Source: Leptodontidium sp. MPI-SDFR-AT-0119
Taxonomy: Eukaryota; Ascomycota; Leotiomycetes; Helotiales; Leptodontidiaceae
Length of the DNA stretch: 64,000 nt
Assembly (NCBI GenBank): GCA_020726505.1
Contig: JAHLEZ010000008.1
Coordinates: 2,790,001-2,854,000 of the forward strand
Direction of reading: 5' to 3'
Below the pieces are notes generated by a model that was given only the letters and a program-made list of their open reading frames with translations, was not told where the DNA came from and did no database searches. Positions 35,890-47,778 of this stretch are shown here, one piece after another. Both the position numbers and the translations under genes were made by a program. The first letter of the stretch is position 1. Each line of letters opens with the position of its first letter.

Positions 35890-37125
35890 AAAAAATAATT
35901 AACGGGAAAAATAACGACACCCATTTCGACTTCTACTGTATCTTATTCAAAGTACTGGAATCGAGAGTCGCGGAGAGGATCTCGCACGCGGTTGAGACAT
36001 ACGGCCTTCTCCCCACTAACTACCTTGAGGCTCGTAAATAACGATCGGCCGAGTAAGCACTCGTACGTTTATAAGAGTAGACCCACACCGCCTAGCGGGG
36101 CTGACGAATCGTTAGCCTGGTTAGTTTCGATGTTAAGGGGGCTTATTATAGAGTCTGTAAAGAGAGATTACTGTAGAGAATAAAGGCGCGAGGTATACTA
36201 GATAAGCTGCTTCGCTAGATAAAGGTATTCTGCTCGGAACATACCACGACGATCTAAATCAATAGGCAGCATTTCGAGGTCTGAAGCTTGCTATAGGCTA
36301 GCCTGCCTTAAGGCTCTCCCCTATCTCTAATCTTATTCCTCTTTTTTAATGCCGGTCTAGTACAAAGACAAATCGACAGCCGTAGGGGAGCGATAGCTTT
36401 CGTGGATAACTTCACTACGTAAGTCACAGGGCTTACGGTATAAGGCAACTAAGAAGGTATCAAAGCTATTACTAAAGATGCTATCGATTGGGAGAGAAGA
36501 AGCAGTACGACTTTTAAAGCGAAAAGATAGCAATGATATACTTCACTTGTAAACTATATAAGAGCGCTATAGAATCCTTTACTATTAAAGAATAACCTAT
36601 TCTACTTAAGGATTATATTAAGATACTTAGAGCAGTTATAAACGCTAAGCTTAAGTGTAAGGAATATATCGCGAGGGCAACTTTTAAAGGCTTAAAGGCA
36701 GTAATAGAGCTCAAGCGGCTCAGGGGTCTCTCGCTATTAGTAGCAGGCAGGTGTTTATTGTAATAGTTGCCTCAGCTGTAGATTATATTTTTAATATTTA
36801 GATGTATACTTTTAAAGATAAACTTATAAGACTTATTAATAAGGTTTAAAGAATAAGAGCATAAGTTATCGTAAAGATGTTTCTTACGGTAGTAATAAGT
36901 ATCGTGGAAGTAGAGGCTTATATTATTAGCGTATAAGACTGTTTTTAGAGACGGGTAATTAAGTTGTAGATAGATATTTATACGTTGCCTGAACCAAACT
37001 TATTTCGGCGGAACATATCTCGTATGCGAAAATCTAGAAGATAATATCACTTATTACTCTACTAATTAGCAGAGGTATTTGAATATATAGTAATAGAAAA
37101 GCTAGAAATTATCAACTTATATACG
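35890..37125 (+). pseudogene. RIP-damaged LINE reverse transcriptase (Tad1-like), 3' part
   Basis: Translation across frames and stops shows non-LTR reverse transcriptase segments in order. First, SRVAERISHAVETYGLLPTN with SLAWLVSMLRG near 35960-36150. Then the catalytic box as FVDDF-like with Asp changed to Asn (about 36400). Then the ordered C-terminal segments YKEYIAR-like, LKRLRGLS and KMWIDIYTLPE-like near 36650-36990. Nearly every stop is TAA or TAG. The 5' half of the element (ORF1 and endonuclease) is not visible before 35.9 kb, so it is truncated. This is the pattern of Tad1-clade LINEs in ascomycetes. Confidence 0.75.
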
Positions 37126-37835
37126 TTAGTATTGTGGAGGGACGAACCCCAATTCCACACAACACGAGGGTAGCATGCAGCGAGCCACTAGAGGTTTCCC
37201 TTGCTTCACGAAATAATAGAGTAATCGAATCTAAAGATATCACATATCTGAAGAGTACAAATTTGCAAAACAGGGGAGGGGAAAAGATCTGTTTAAATAG
37301 AAAATATGTGGTGGTGCTTGTTGTTGTGTTTCTATCAAGTGTTGGCCCCTTATACATGCGAAGGACCAGCGCAGTCATGTAGCCAAATGTCAAGGCGGAG
37401 AAATGCTTTGAGATAAAGTGCTGAAAGGGCCAATATGCCATTCTACAGCCATAATAAGCCCCATTAGTATGGTGGAGTTTGTGAGTTGACACTTGCCCCT
37501 TTCTTTGAATAAGCCGATGAAGGTAAGCGAAGCCCGACTGGAGATTTTGTATATTTTCTTCGGCTGACGACTACATTGCTATGAGCATTGTGTAAACTCC
37601 GGCTACAGTATTCCAGTAATCGTCACAGATAAACAATATTTTGTTAAGGGAAACATGATTTCCTCGCCCGATAAGGACTAACTGATCCTGCAAGGCGCCC
37701 CCTTTTCTTAAATACATCATGCCTTACCATGGGATCTATTGTATCTAATAGTACAAGAATCCATGCCATTTGCATAGCCTCACTTACACCATACTTGTAC
37801 CGATCCTTCCTTGGGACTCATTTTCCCCACTCACT

Positions 37836-39265
37836 ATGGACAGCTTTCTCATCACGTCTGTACGCGTTTTCGACGGCGTTTCCGTCATCTACGAAACTGG
37901 CCATGCGCTTTTCTCACGAGGTGTCATCACGCTGGTGTCTGCCCAACCACCGCAATCTCTACCTGAAAATTGTACTGTCATTTCTGGGGCTGGGTGTACT
38001 CTACTCCCAGGACTCATAGATACACATGAACATGTCTACTACGAGGTATCTGGCCTGCGAAACTCTCTTTCATATGGCGTGACCACCGTACTTGACCTCT
38101 ACAACGAGACGCCATGGCCCAACAACGCTAAACGCACGGCCCGAGAGAGGAACGGTGTTGCGGATATCTTAAGTTCGTATAAAGCTGCCACCATTCCAAA
38201 GGGCTGGCCTGAGGACGTATTTCGTTTTTTAGATCCGTCAGAAGAAGTAAGAGATTGGATGCGACATCCATTCACTTTGCAATTAGGAAAGCTGGTATTG
38301 CAAAAAGAACGAGAAAAGGATAGCAGCGTGGATCAGAGTGACTTCAGTGGAAAGCGCGAAGTAATTCGTCGATGAGGCTATCGACAAGGGTGCAGAGTGA
38401 GAATATCCTCTTACAACAACAGTGAAAGACTAATGGAGGTTTGTTTTAGCTTTATCAAAATCGTGCAAGAAACTGGCGAAGGTTTCAATGCATTCCCAGT
38501 TGGGAAGACCCTCCCCACCCCTTCAATTTCGATACAACGGGCATTGGTTGCCGGCGCTCAGGAGCATCGAGTCCTATGTGTCGCGCATGCCATGAATCAT
38601 GGAGATACATTTGCGGTGCTCCAGGCTGATGTCGACGGAGTCGTTCACGCTCTCGTGGACAAAACGCCGACCCCTAAGCTAGTCAAGGCATTCAAGGAAA
38701 GCGGAGCTTTCTTGGTCCCAACATTAACAGTGACAGCAAGTAAGGGCGGAGGAAGGGGAGAGCCGAGACAAATTTGCGAGGGGACTTGAAAGTCCACACT
38801 GGGAAAATCCGTACACCTGTACTCAGTTTGCAAAGGCTGGCTTCAGCGTACAGGCAGGCTATGCACACACAGGTCAGGGCGCTGAAAGCAGCTGGTGTTG
38901 ACATCGTCTGGTGAAGCGGCCTCCTCCAATTAATAGAATACCCGGGTGGGCCAAGTGCTAGCCTTTGGTGCAGTGGTACTGATACCTCGCCAGGCTTCCG
39001 GGGTATGCATTTCGGGCTTTCGATGCACCATGAACTGTGGCTCTATGTGGAACGGTGCGGCTTCACTCCTATTGAAGCGCTCGTATCTGCGACATCTGTC
39101 AGTGCCAGACGGTGGAGGCTCCTCGGCCGCGGTACGATTGAACTGGGAAAGAAAGCAGACTTGTTGCTGGTACGAGGGGATCCGACGAAGGATATCGCTG
39201 TCTCCAAAGATATTGAAGCGGTTTGGCGTAACGGCGTGAAATTTGAAAATCAAGGCGCGCATTGA
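37836..39265 (+). pseudogene. Amidohydrolase (metal-dependent), broken by frameshift and stop
   Basis: Amidohydrolase of the imidazolonepropionase/prolidase-like group. Start MDSFLITSVRVFDG; metal-binding H-x-H in LIDTHEHVYYE; C-terminal GTDTSPGF and LGRGTIELGKKADLLLVRGDP. Three introns can be drawn: 38397-38449, 38740-38846 and 38911-38973. The first restores GADFIKIVQETGEG and the last restores GVDIVCGTDTSPG. The coding frame is broken upstream of intron 1. The frame changes between about 38281 and 38330 with no good intron, and a TAA at 38362-38364 stands where a CAA (Gln) codon would fit (ESAK-stop-FVDEAIDKG). The gene is probably dead or recently inactivated. Confidence 0.75.
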
Positions 39266-40054
39266 AGAGAGTCTTTCATTACAGGAGGGGTGCAGACTCT
39301 ATCATATACTGTACAGAGCTATTTTCAAATAATCCTTGATTCTGGAGTTTTTATTTCTATTTTTATAAAATATATTCATCCTTTAAGGTGCTTTATTAGT
39401 AAACTATGCAGCGGTATTCTAGGGTTCTTCCTTCCCCTCTTTAATTCTAGAAACTGTGTGTGCAGCATACTTCATTTATTGACATGAACGTGCTTTCAAA
39501 CAAGACTCAGTATAACAGCACACACAAGACGTATGAGATGCCCTATTGGGTGCAAAGATACAGAGGAATACATTCATCAGAAATCTTCCAGCAGGGGGCT
39601 CATGGATGAGTTTTGATACTCCCTCGGTCTACCCCCTGCGCTCGGTCTGAACTCGGCCGAGCAGCATACAGTACTCGTACTCGTACTGTAGCGACAGGAC
39701 CAGCCCCTGGCCCTGGCCCAACATCCAACACCTCGGCTCCACAATATCTCGGACTCCATAACAAATTCGCCCATGTCGACATCAAATGCGCCTGCGGGAG
39801 CAATGCGGGAGCACCCTTTTGCACGGCTTGGCCCACAGAACATGTCAATGCCGCCCTGTCCCCCAACGCCCTTCGCGGCTTTCGTATCCCACAGATTGCC
39901 AACAAGATGTGAATAAATGTACAAGTACGGCGAGCTCTTATGATGCGCCTCCCTCCAAAACCGCTTTCGTCTCTGAGCCATCGCTCCAAACACAACAACT
40001 GCTTCATCACCTGTGCTTCCCACACTACCGTTCCCCCAAATCAAACTGCTAAAA

Positions 40055-41665
40055 ATGACATCGCTCTCATCCAATTCTAACTCGCCAGAAGAGGGAAGTG
40101 TCAGAATGGAAAAAGGCGACAAGTCCAGCTCGGAGGAAATCCCCGCCGAGCAATCCACGCATGGTCCAGAGCTATATGCGAGCATGGCGGAGCATCTGGC
40201 GAGCCAGCCCAAGGAAAGCTTGCAGACCTGGCTCCAATCCATTGGCGCGTTCCTCGTCTATGCGGCTACTTGGTCAGTTGAACATAGTGTGTGACTGTTA
40301 TGTGCTGCAGGCGACTAACACCTTCTAGGGGCCTTCTCAGTGTCTACGGAACGTACCAGAGCTACTACGAGACCACCCTGCTCCCTGGCTCATCGTCCAA
40401 TGCAATTTCCTGGGTCGGTACCATCAGCGTGATCCTGCTCATTATGGGTGGTGTTTTGACGGGGCCAATCTACGATCGCGGCTATGTCCGCGAACTGCTT
40501 CTGACTGGCTCCATTCTCACCATCTTCGGCATTATGATGACTAGTCTTGCTACAAAGTACTGGCATATCCTGCTAGCTCAGGGCCTCTGTGTCGGGTTCG
40601 GTGCTGGGATCTTGTCGAACCCCGCCATCACCCTCATCAATGCTTCGTTCTCGGGAAACCGTACCTTGGCCCTGGGTTTAGCTACATCAGGCACCTCGAT
40701 TGGTGAGTCTGTATCCAGGCTGCTGCCTCTCAAAGTAACGTTAACTTATTTAATCAAGCCGGCATTGTTTACCCCATCATCTTATCGAGACTGATGCCTA
40801 CGGTTGGATTCGCCTGGTCGACACGCATCCTAGGCTTTATTACCCTTGGTGAACTTATTATAGCATTAGCAATCATGCTTCCGTACACCAAGAGAGCCGA
40901 GAGGAAAACCGACGAGGCGACATCGTTCTCTGAAATCTTCCTCGACAAGACAGCGTTCAAGGACCCCGCATTCCTCGCCCTCTCCGTGGCTTTCTTTTTC
41001 ATGTGGATTGGCTACTGGGCAGTGTCCTTCTTTATACCTACCTTTGGCGAGTATAAGGTCGAGGCCAATGCTATACGGTCCTCTGATTTCCTTGTCATCT
41101 CGAACGCCGTCAGCTTAGGGGGGCGTTTGCTTGCTGTCGTGACATCGAACAAATTCGGTGTGCCCGAAACCGTACCTTGGTTCGCACTGGCTTCTGGGGC
41201 CCTTCTCCTTGGCTGGATTGGGATAGAGAGCATTCCTTCGTTCGAGGCTTGGATTGTGCTGAGCAGTCTCTTCATGTCGCCTCTGGCAGTCCTGTGTCCT
41301 TCGATGCTCGCGCATGTTAGCCCGTGGGTATTTCCCGTTTCTTGGCTTTTCCAATGTGTTCACGTTGGTTCCTAACAACGCTACTGTATTATCCTATATT
41401 CCATCGAAACAGAGATGCCTGTTGCTAATTCATTCGTTGCTCCAGAAGCAAAGATGTCATCGGAAGACGGATGGGAATCGCATTTGGATTCACATCAGTC
41501 GGCGTGTTGGTCGGAACGCCTGTTGCGAGTGCGCTCATCAATCTACAAAATGCCTCGTTCTGGAGGATGCAAGTCTTTATTGGGACCTGTATGCTTTGCG
41601 GCTCTGGATGTCTGATGTACGTGCAGAGAGAAGTCGCCAAGAGGGCAACGAAAAGAACGCTTTGA
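40055..41665 (+). CDS. MFS transporter, monocarboxylate (MCT)-like
   Basis: Four exons, 40055-40272, 40329-40702, 40759-41323 and 41446-41665, join in frame to 458 residues. The acidic cytosolic N-terminus (about 60 residues) is followed by twelve predicted helices. SVYGTYQSYYETTLLP and GPIYDRGYVRELL fit the fungal monocarboxylate-transporter-like branch of the MFS, which has D-R-G-Y/R after helix 2. IGRRMGIAFGFTSVGVLVGTP follows intron 3. Intron 2 ends with an AAG acceptor, less usual than CAG or TAG. The substrate is unknown; fungal relatives carry carboxylates, riboflavin or secondary metabolites. It lies 790 bp beyond the broken amidohydrolase gene, same strand. Confidence 0.88.
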
Positions 41666-43624
41666 GGCGCGGTCAGCAGGGGTGGGGGCACAATTTTGTG
41701 GTGCACTGTACCATATGGGTATGTATAACACGAATGAATATATTGCAAGGCGAAAAGAGGCGGAAAGAAGCTCCAAGAGGATGTGTATACACGTTGGATG
41801 GTCATGTATACGCTCACACAATAGATAGATACAAATACAGCGAGAAAATTCGAATCATAGAGCAAGCGAATGGATGAAGATGTGCCGTGCCGTTCAAAAA
41901 TGACAGCGCCAATCCAACCCGCCCCTCAGTGCTCATGGCGAGTATGCATCTAGCGTTAACTAGGGGGCCAGCTAAATCAACACATGGAAATAGCTATGTC
42001 AACACATGCCAAGGATTTTCGGTATACCCCCGTGTGCGTCTATTACCCTCGCCCCACTATACTTAATGTAAAGGTAGTGGTTCCTACTTTATTTAATATG
42101 CATAAATAGGATTAGCCCCAGGCGTTACGAGAAGACGTACCTTAGAAAGCTTAGTAAAGCTCGGAACCTCGAATAAGCAATTTATGCCATATACTTACTT
42201 AGTATTTAATTAAGTGAGGCTGTGTAGCGTTAATACGTAACTAATACGTAACAACTATGTAAAGGCCGCGTTATATAATTAAGCCTATTTAGAAATAGCC
42301 TAGAGTAAGATCGAAGAAATAAGGAGAGCTACCTACCCTCGGGGAAGGGACTCCTTACTTTAATATTCGCGTTAATAGAGAGTATTATCACCTGATCACG
42401 GTTCTATTCGTTTACGGACTCCCGTGCTATTTCATAAGCCGTGCTTAATTTTGCAATATTTAGCGTTTAACTGCGCGTTTGTCACAAGGGCATACCTAAA
42501 TCTACGTATACTTATTCATTTCTCGGCAATCTAAGCATACAGCAAACACGTAGAGCAGAATTAAGTCTTCGCCAAATTTTACCATCTGGCCTCCCGTGTT
42601 TAAGGCGTATATCTAAATTCACGTACACTTAAAAATTTAGCTTACATAAGAAATTACATTCACTAAGAGGACATATATATACTCTATTAAGAAGGTATAT
42701 GCCTAAGACTTGATTATGACAAAGGGGGTTTTCGTTACCACAAGGGCATATGCCTAAATTTTCCATAAGCTTGTCATGAACAAATCATAAGTACTAACAA
42801 ATTATTAGTACTGTCAAATCATTAGTACAAACAAGTTTCCAGTGCAAGTGGTCGGACCCTCAGTATCTAGATGCACCTCCACACTACTTGTGTGGAAAGG
42901 CGGTTTAGTGACGTAGCAAGTGGATCAGTAGGTCACTCCCCTTTGATTCCTGATGATTGCGATCTTGGTAATCTCACCGCACGCCCCCACTTAAAAAAAT
43001 AATTGTAATTAACGTGGTGCATAACTACCCAGAAAGTGAGGGCCTTACTACCAGATGATGAGGGCCGGCTGTAGGATAGTGGGTTTAAATGTGTATCCTT
43101 GTAGCTTTAGTGTTGAAAGGACCAATTCAGGTTCCTCTATGTGTAATCGGACTATAAGTACAACTGCAGTTATTAGTATGATAGGAGGTAGCTTTCACAG
43201 CTGACGGCGATTGAATAGACTATTATAGGTACTGAAAACGATACACTTAGCGGCCACCGGCGGAGAAGAAAGAGAGATAATGAGGGACTAATCAGGAGGA
43301 AGAACATATTGATCAAAAAAGACTTCGAATTAGGGGAATTCGAAGGTATCGACGTAGCTTTGATCGTCTGCAAGTATGGACAATATACTACATACAGGTC
43401 CAGGGGCTACATATTACAGCAGCCGTCGTTCGCAGAGATAGTAAGTGGAGTGGTTGCTTGTCCAAGATAAACGGCAATTTTGATACGTTTTACTAAAATA
43501 CTTATCTACTTCCTAAAAACATCGTACCCGAAGACGTAGAGAATCGCCGTTCTGAACAAACGAGAAACCGCCTGAGAAGATCAACAAAAGTTAGCTGTCA
43601 AGCTCGGCTAATACTCGACAGCCT
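41666..43624. other. AT-rich, RIP-like intergenic block
   Basis: No gene seen. From about 42050 the sequence is TA-rich. A diverged unit related to AAGGGCATA-CCTAAATCTACGTA recurs near 42488, 42600 and 42740. A second short unit, AATCATTAGTAC or similar, recurs three times near 42785-42830. These look like remnants of an old repeat. Confidence 0.4.
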
Positions 43625-43846
43625 ATGTCCCCCCAAAGCGATGGCCTGGCTATCCAATCATTTGAAATGCTTGCCCAAGAAATCAGGCTGTATATTTGGT
43701 TTGAAGGACTGCCATTAACTAGGATCATTGCTACGATTCCACGCCAGAGATCTGGAGCTGTCTACAACATCGATCTACATTTGAACCTGGTTACCGAGAA
43801 ATCACGATATGATGTGAGAAAAAAATGGAAGAGGAAGGACGGATAA
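43625..43846 (+). pseudogene. Possible 2EXR-domain protein fragment
   Basis: A 73-codon frame reads FEMLAQEIRLYIWFEGLPLTR near its start. This resembles the start of the fungal 2EXR domain, where a phrase like F-x-x-L-P-x-E-I-R-x-x-I-W is followed by a Leu-Pro segment. The rest of that domain is missing, and the next 150 bp lead into a transposase relic. It is best read as a truncated copy. Confidence is limited because the match rests on about 20 residues. Confidence 0.35.
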
Positions 43847-44034
43847 AGGGTAATGCGAAGTGTGAACAAAAGGTTCAAAGGGCAATAAAGCGAGCATGTA
43901 GTTATTGAAATAAGGCCATATAAACGAGACTTGATGGGGCTATAATTACTTCTTCGTACCAGGTCGTCTACTTTGCTGCGCAAGCAGATTCCGACATGGT
44001 GCGCCAGATTTCACACAAGTTAGCCTACTCAGCT

Positions 44035-44880
44035 TCCTCAACCTCTCTCTATCTGGCATCTCCTATGATCCTTTTCAAGTCAGGAGAGTAAGGAGGCCAG
44101 TTGATAGTAGATATAGCATTCTACTCTAATTTCGTTGCAAAGACCGTGATTTTAGCTGTATCTGACTTGCCATGGACTTTGCTATTATCTTCCACGCAAA
44201 AGAGATCTCCCGGTTGCTCAAATATCTTTTTTAATAGTCCTCGTAGAATCTGATTAATGTATTTTTGTTGATTGAAACCTTTTCCTTCGCCCTCGTAAGA
44301 ACAAAAATATAGTCTCGACTTGAACCCGTAATTAATAGCAGCCTAAGCCATTACAAACTTATGACTTAAATAAAAAATAAACTAAATATAATCTAATCTC
44401 AATCGTTCTTCTCTTTTTCGTAAGAGCTGTCGTCGTAATAAATCAGTCCTTATGATCATTCCGTTTATAAACCTTCCTCTTCTCTAATACTTTTTAAGTT
44501 GATCCCAATTCTTAATAAAAAAAAGTCCATCGCTTAAACATATTGCATTAGATAGAAAAGGCTGGTAATCAGGTACGTGATAATAATATCCGTATCGTTG
44601 AAAGGTTCGAAGAAGAGGTCGATCAGAGCAATTAAGCTTAAACTGTTAACGAATCTGCTTAATCATTAATACTCGATGATCATAACAACTAGTAAACCAC
44701 TTGATAATCTCTTGAATTTGTGTATTTGAAATAACCGGAGGTGCACTTAAAGGCTTAACTTATTGGTTAAGCTTATCAAGAAAGTATTATATTAAAGAAC
44801 GTGGGATTCCAAGTTTACGTATTTTAACACATTAAAAATAACCCTCATCGAGAAGAGTTTTGAAACGCACACGAGTAAGT
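44035..44880 (-). pseudogene. Tc1-type transposase relic, RIP-eroded
   Basis: Reading the minus strand across frames gives ordered Tc1 transposase pieces. LLDEGYF and RKLGIPRSL form the first helix-turn-helix. SAPPVISNTQIQEIIKWFTS is the second DNA-binding part. Then come INYGFKSRLYFC, GFNQQKYINQILRGLLKKIF, the second catalytic site EDNSKVHGKSD and WPPYSPDLKRII at the third. Numerous TAA/TAG stops interrupt it. Terminal repeats were not found. This family differs from the 20309 element, whose transposase is of a separate type. Confidence 0.7.
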
Positions 44881-45286
44881 GTTTCATATGTCCAAGGTAG
44901 TTTGACAATGTTAACTCTATACAAATTAGTAAAAAACAATTATCAAATTAATAAAGAGGGCATAAGTTCTACGAAATTCGATGAGTCTCACTGCTTGGCA
45001 GGGGTGGACGAGACCCACTGTCCACCCCCTTCCGTACCACACAATCTCCTCCTGGACGAGTAAGCCAATCGCATGCATCTGCACAAATAAATTAAACAGC
45101 AATATTGATCCTTCAACATTCAGCCCTGCGGCACAGTCGGGAGGGGGCTTATGTGGGTTGTACCGACAATAATGTTCCTAGATTTGGGCTTACCGCATTC
45201 TCAAGGACCTTAAACATTGCCGTGTCTATGTTTCCTTTCCCTTTCATGCAATTCCTTCAAGTAACTAGTTTACAAAGTCGCCTTCA

Positions 45287-47308
45287 ATGGCAGCTGTTCA
45301 TTCTTCGCATCATAGGCTCGCGAGTCTATGTACAGCCTTCATTCTAATAAGTCAAACCCCGGCTTTTACAACTAGCAGGAATTTGAGGGGCCAGCCAGGC
45401 AATGCAATTGCGAGGCGAGCAGATGACAGTAAAACCTTCGAAATCCCGTTCAATATCACAGTAAGAAGCGATGGCAACCCCAATCATTGAGCCGGCTGCT
45501 GACTGGATTTTGTTTAGCTTTCCTACGGCGAAGTCTACGGCTTTAACTGTTCGGTCGGATCACCTCCACAGAATATAACCGTCGGGATCAGAATCTCCTC
45601 CTCGAGCGACACGCAGTTCAGTAATATAACCGATGCGAACCCTTGGGATTCATTCTGTAAGACCCTCCATACCAAGCACAGCTACGGAACATAGGCTTAC
45701 ATCCTCCTTCAGATAACGCTAGCCTTTCAACCTCATCCAAGCGCGATGTTCTGCCAATCCGTTACGACGCCATGTCTCCACATGGTTCCAGCACAAACAA
45801 CTCCAATCTATACAACGTATCATTTGCCATGGTCTCGTACTCCTCAGATGATCTGGTGTTGCCAGGGACAAACAAGAACATTACTCTAGACGACGTACCT
45901 TTCGTTGGCTGGACGAACACTACATTCAACTGGTTCCGCCCGTGGCGGCCGGGTGATCCCTGGCCATATCAGTGGATCGGTCTGGGGCTTCCTGTAGGAC
46001 AAATTTCACGCTGGGCAGATGGCTGGGGACAAAGCAAGCCATACCCAACGTTCCCCCAACGGTTAATCAACACTGGGACGATCGAAAGCAATACTTTCAG
46101 TGTCTGGCTTGACGAAGTCTCTAAGAAAACCGGGCACTTACTTTTCGGAGGCTTGAATTTGAACCGATACCAAGATTCATTGGTGGATCTTCCCACGGAG
46201 TTGGTAGACACTCCAGAAGTGCAGTTTGGCTTTCTCACTCAGTAGGTATTGGGATGCCAATTATTTCCTTGTTTGAATGTTTTGAGACTTTCTAGCAACC
46301 TGTCTTATTCTCTTCCGAAATCGTCCCTGTTAAGGCAATCACTAACTCCACTGTTACCTTAGGACACAGTTGGGCGTCACTGTTGATTTCATTGGTCTTA
46401 GTGTAGCTAACAGCACCAATGCGATCAAACTTGATGCGCCTCTACAAGTCACACTCGATCATGGGATCGAAACACGACTACCAATTGCTCTTATAACAGC
46501 GATCTCGGCCGCAGTTGGAGCCAATACCAACCCAGATGAGGTCCCAAACAGCGCATACTATCCAGGTGTCCCCTGTTCCTTCCTTTCAAACACCAGCACA
46601 TTAGACATCAAATTCTTGGGTGCATCGTTTCTCACTCTCTCGGTACCGATGGCACACCTCACCTCCCGTAACGGCGACGGTCTCGATATGTCCGAAGGCG
46701 AAAACGCTGCGTCATGTCGACTGAATATCAGGGCGGCTGAGGAAGGCTTGCCAGGGTCATTTGGTGCCGGAATGCTCAAGAATTTGTACACTGTTTACGA
46801 CTTGGACAATAATGTTATCTCGGTTGCTCTTACAGATTTCAGCTCCACGGCGGCGGACCATCTGATTACGATACCCAGTGGCGGTGTATCCGCGATCTCA
46901 AAGGATGCTTTGACTAGACCAGAGTCTGGATCAGCCACTTCTCCATCAAGTTCTTCCTCCGGTTCAGTGAATGGAAACACGTCTGGTGGAGGGGGTGTAA
47001 ATGGTATGGCCGTCGGTCTCGGCGTTGGAATACCTGTAGCTGCCATACTTTTAGGCTTTTCTGCGCTCTTCTTGATTCGTAGAAGGCGTAGGGAGAAGAG
47101 TGAATATGAAGCTGCCAAGAACACACAAGAAAGTAATGGTGAGATGGATGGGCCAGGCGAGCTGGGGAGCAAGGAGGCCCACCCGCACAGGAATGAGATG
47201 CTTGGGAATCCAGTCAGTGAGCTGGAAGGGAAGGCAGACGTTGTGTCTGAGCTACCTGTCTCGGGTACTGCGCCGAATACTGCCCAGGAGCGGCATGAGC
47301 TTGCGTAA
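45287..47308 (+). CDS. A1 aspartyl protease-like protein, membrane anchored, degenerate active site
   Basis: Four exons, 45287-45460, 45518-45656, 45713-46241 and 46363-47308, give 595 residues. A nearer acceptor at 45694 would make intron 2 only 38 bp; I prefer 45712. The N-terminus is hydrophobic (CTAFILISQTPAF) and secretory. The pepsin fold is indicated by VGSPPQNITV, HLLFGGLNLNRY, a second-lobe LDHGIETRLP and TVYDLDNNVISVAL. The first active-site motif D-T-G-S appears as ISSSSDTQ and the second D-T-G-T as Asp313-His-Gly-Ile, so catalysis is doubtful. A Ser/Gly-rich stalk (about 470-495) leads to one transmembrane helix (496-519), a basic stop (RRRRRE) and a cytosolic tail of about 70 residues. 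Confidence 0.78.
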
Positions 47309-47778
47309 GTTCGTGATGTATAATTTTAGTGATCGCTTTATGCCAGGCCAGCTTTTTGATGTATCCTGCGAGCATCGGCGGTTGATTCTCCACACATTGT
47401 TTGGAAATGCTGAGCTAGCGGAAGCCACGACTGTACAGTACACCCAACCTATTAGGCGAGCGACAAGATCGCCAAGAATCTTATTTTTACCTCACCATCC
47501 GCCCTCACATCAGTACGAGCCTTGCTAGCTGGAATTGCGCCCATGGGGTGGAAGAAGTGCGCAATCATTGTGATAATCGATCCTACCTTCGACAGCAACT
47601 GATGTCCTAGACCGGCACGGTGTGCTCCTCTCTTAAATATTAACCTTAACCGCCGACTCCATCAACGTGGTTAAGTGGCGCCACCGACACCGCCTATGGG
47701 TGGCGCAGCAACTGTCCAGGCTGCCATTTTCATTCTTTCCATAAAACCGGCACCAAAGCTCTCAATCAGCGACCTTTT

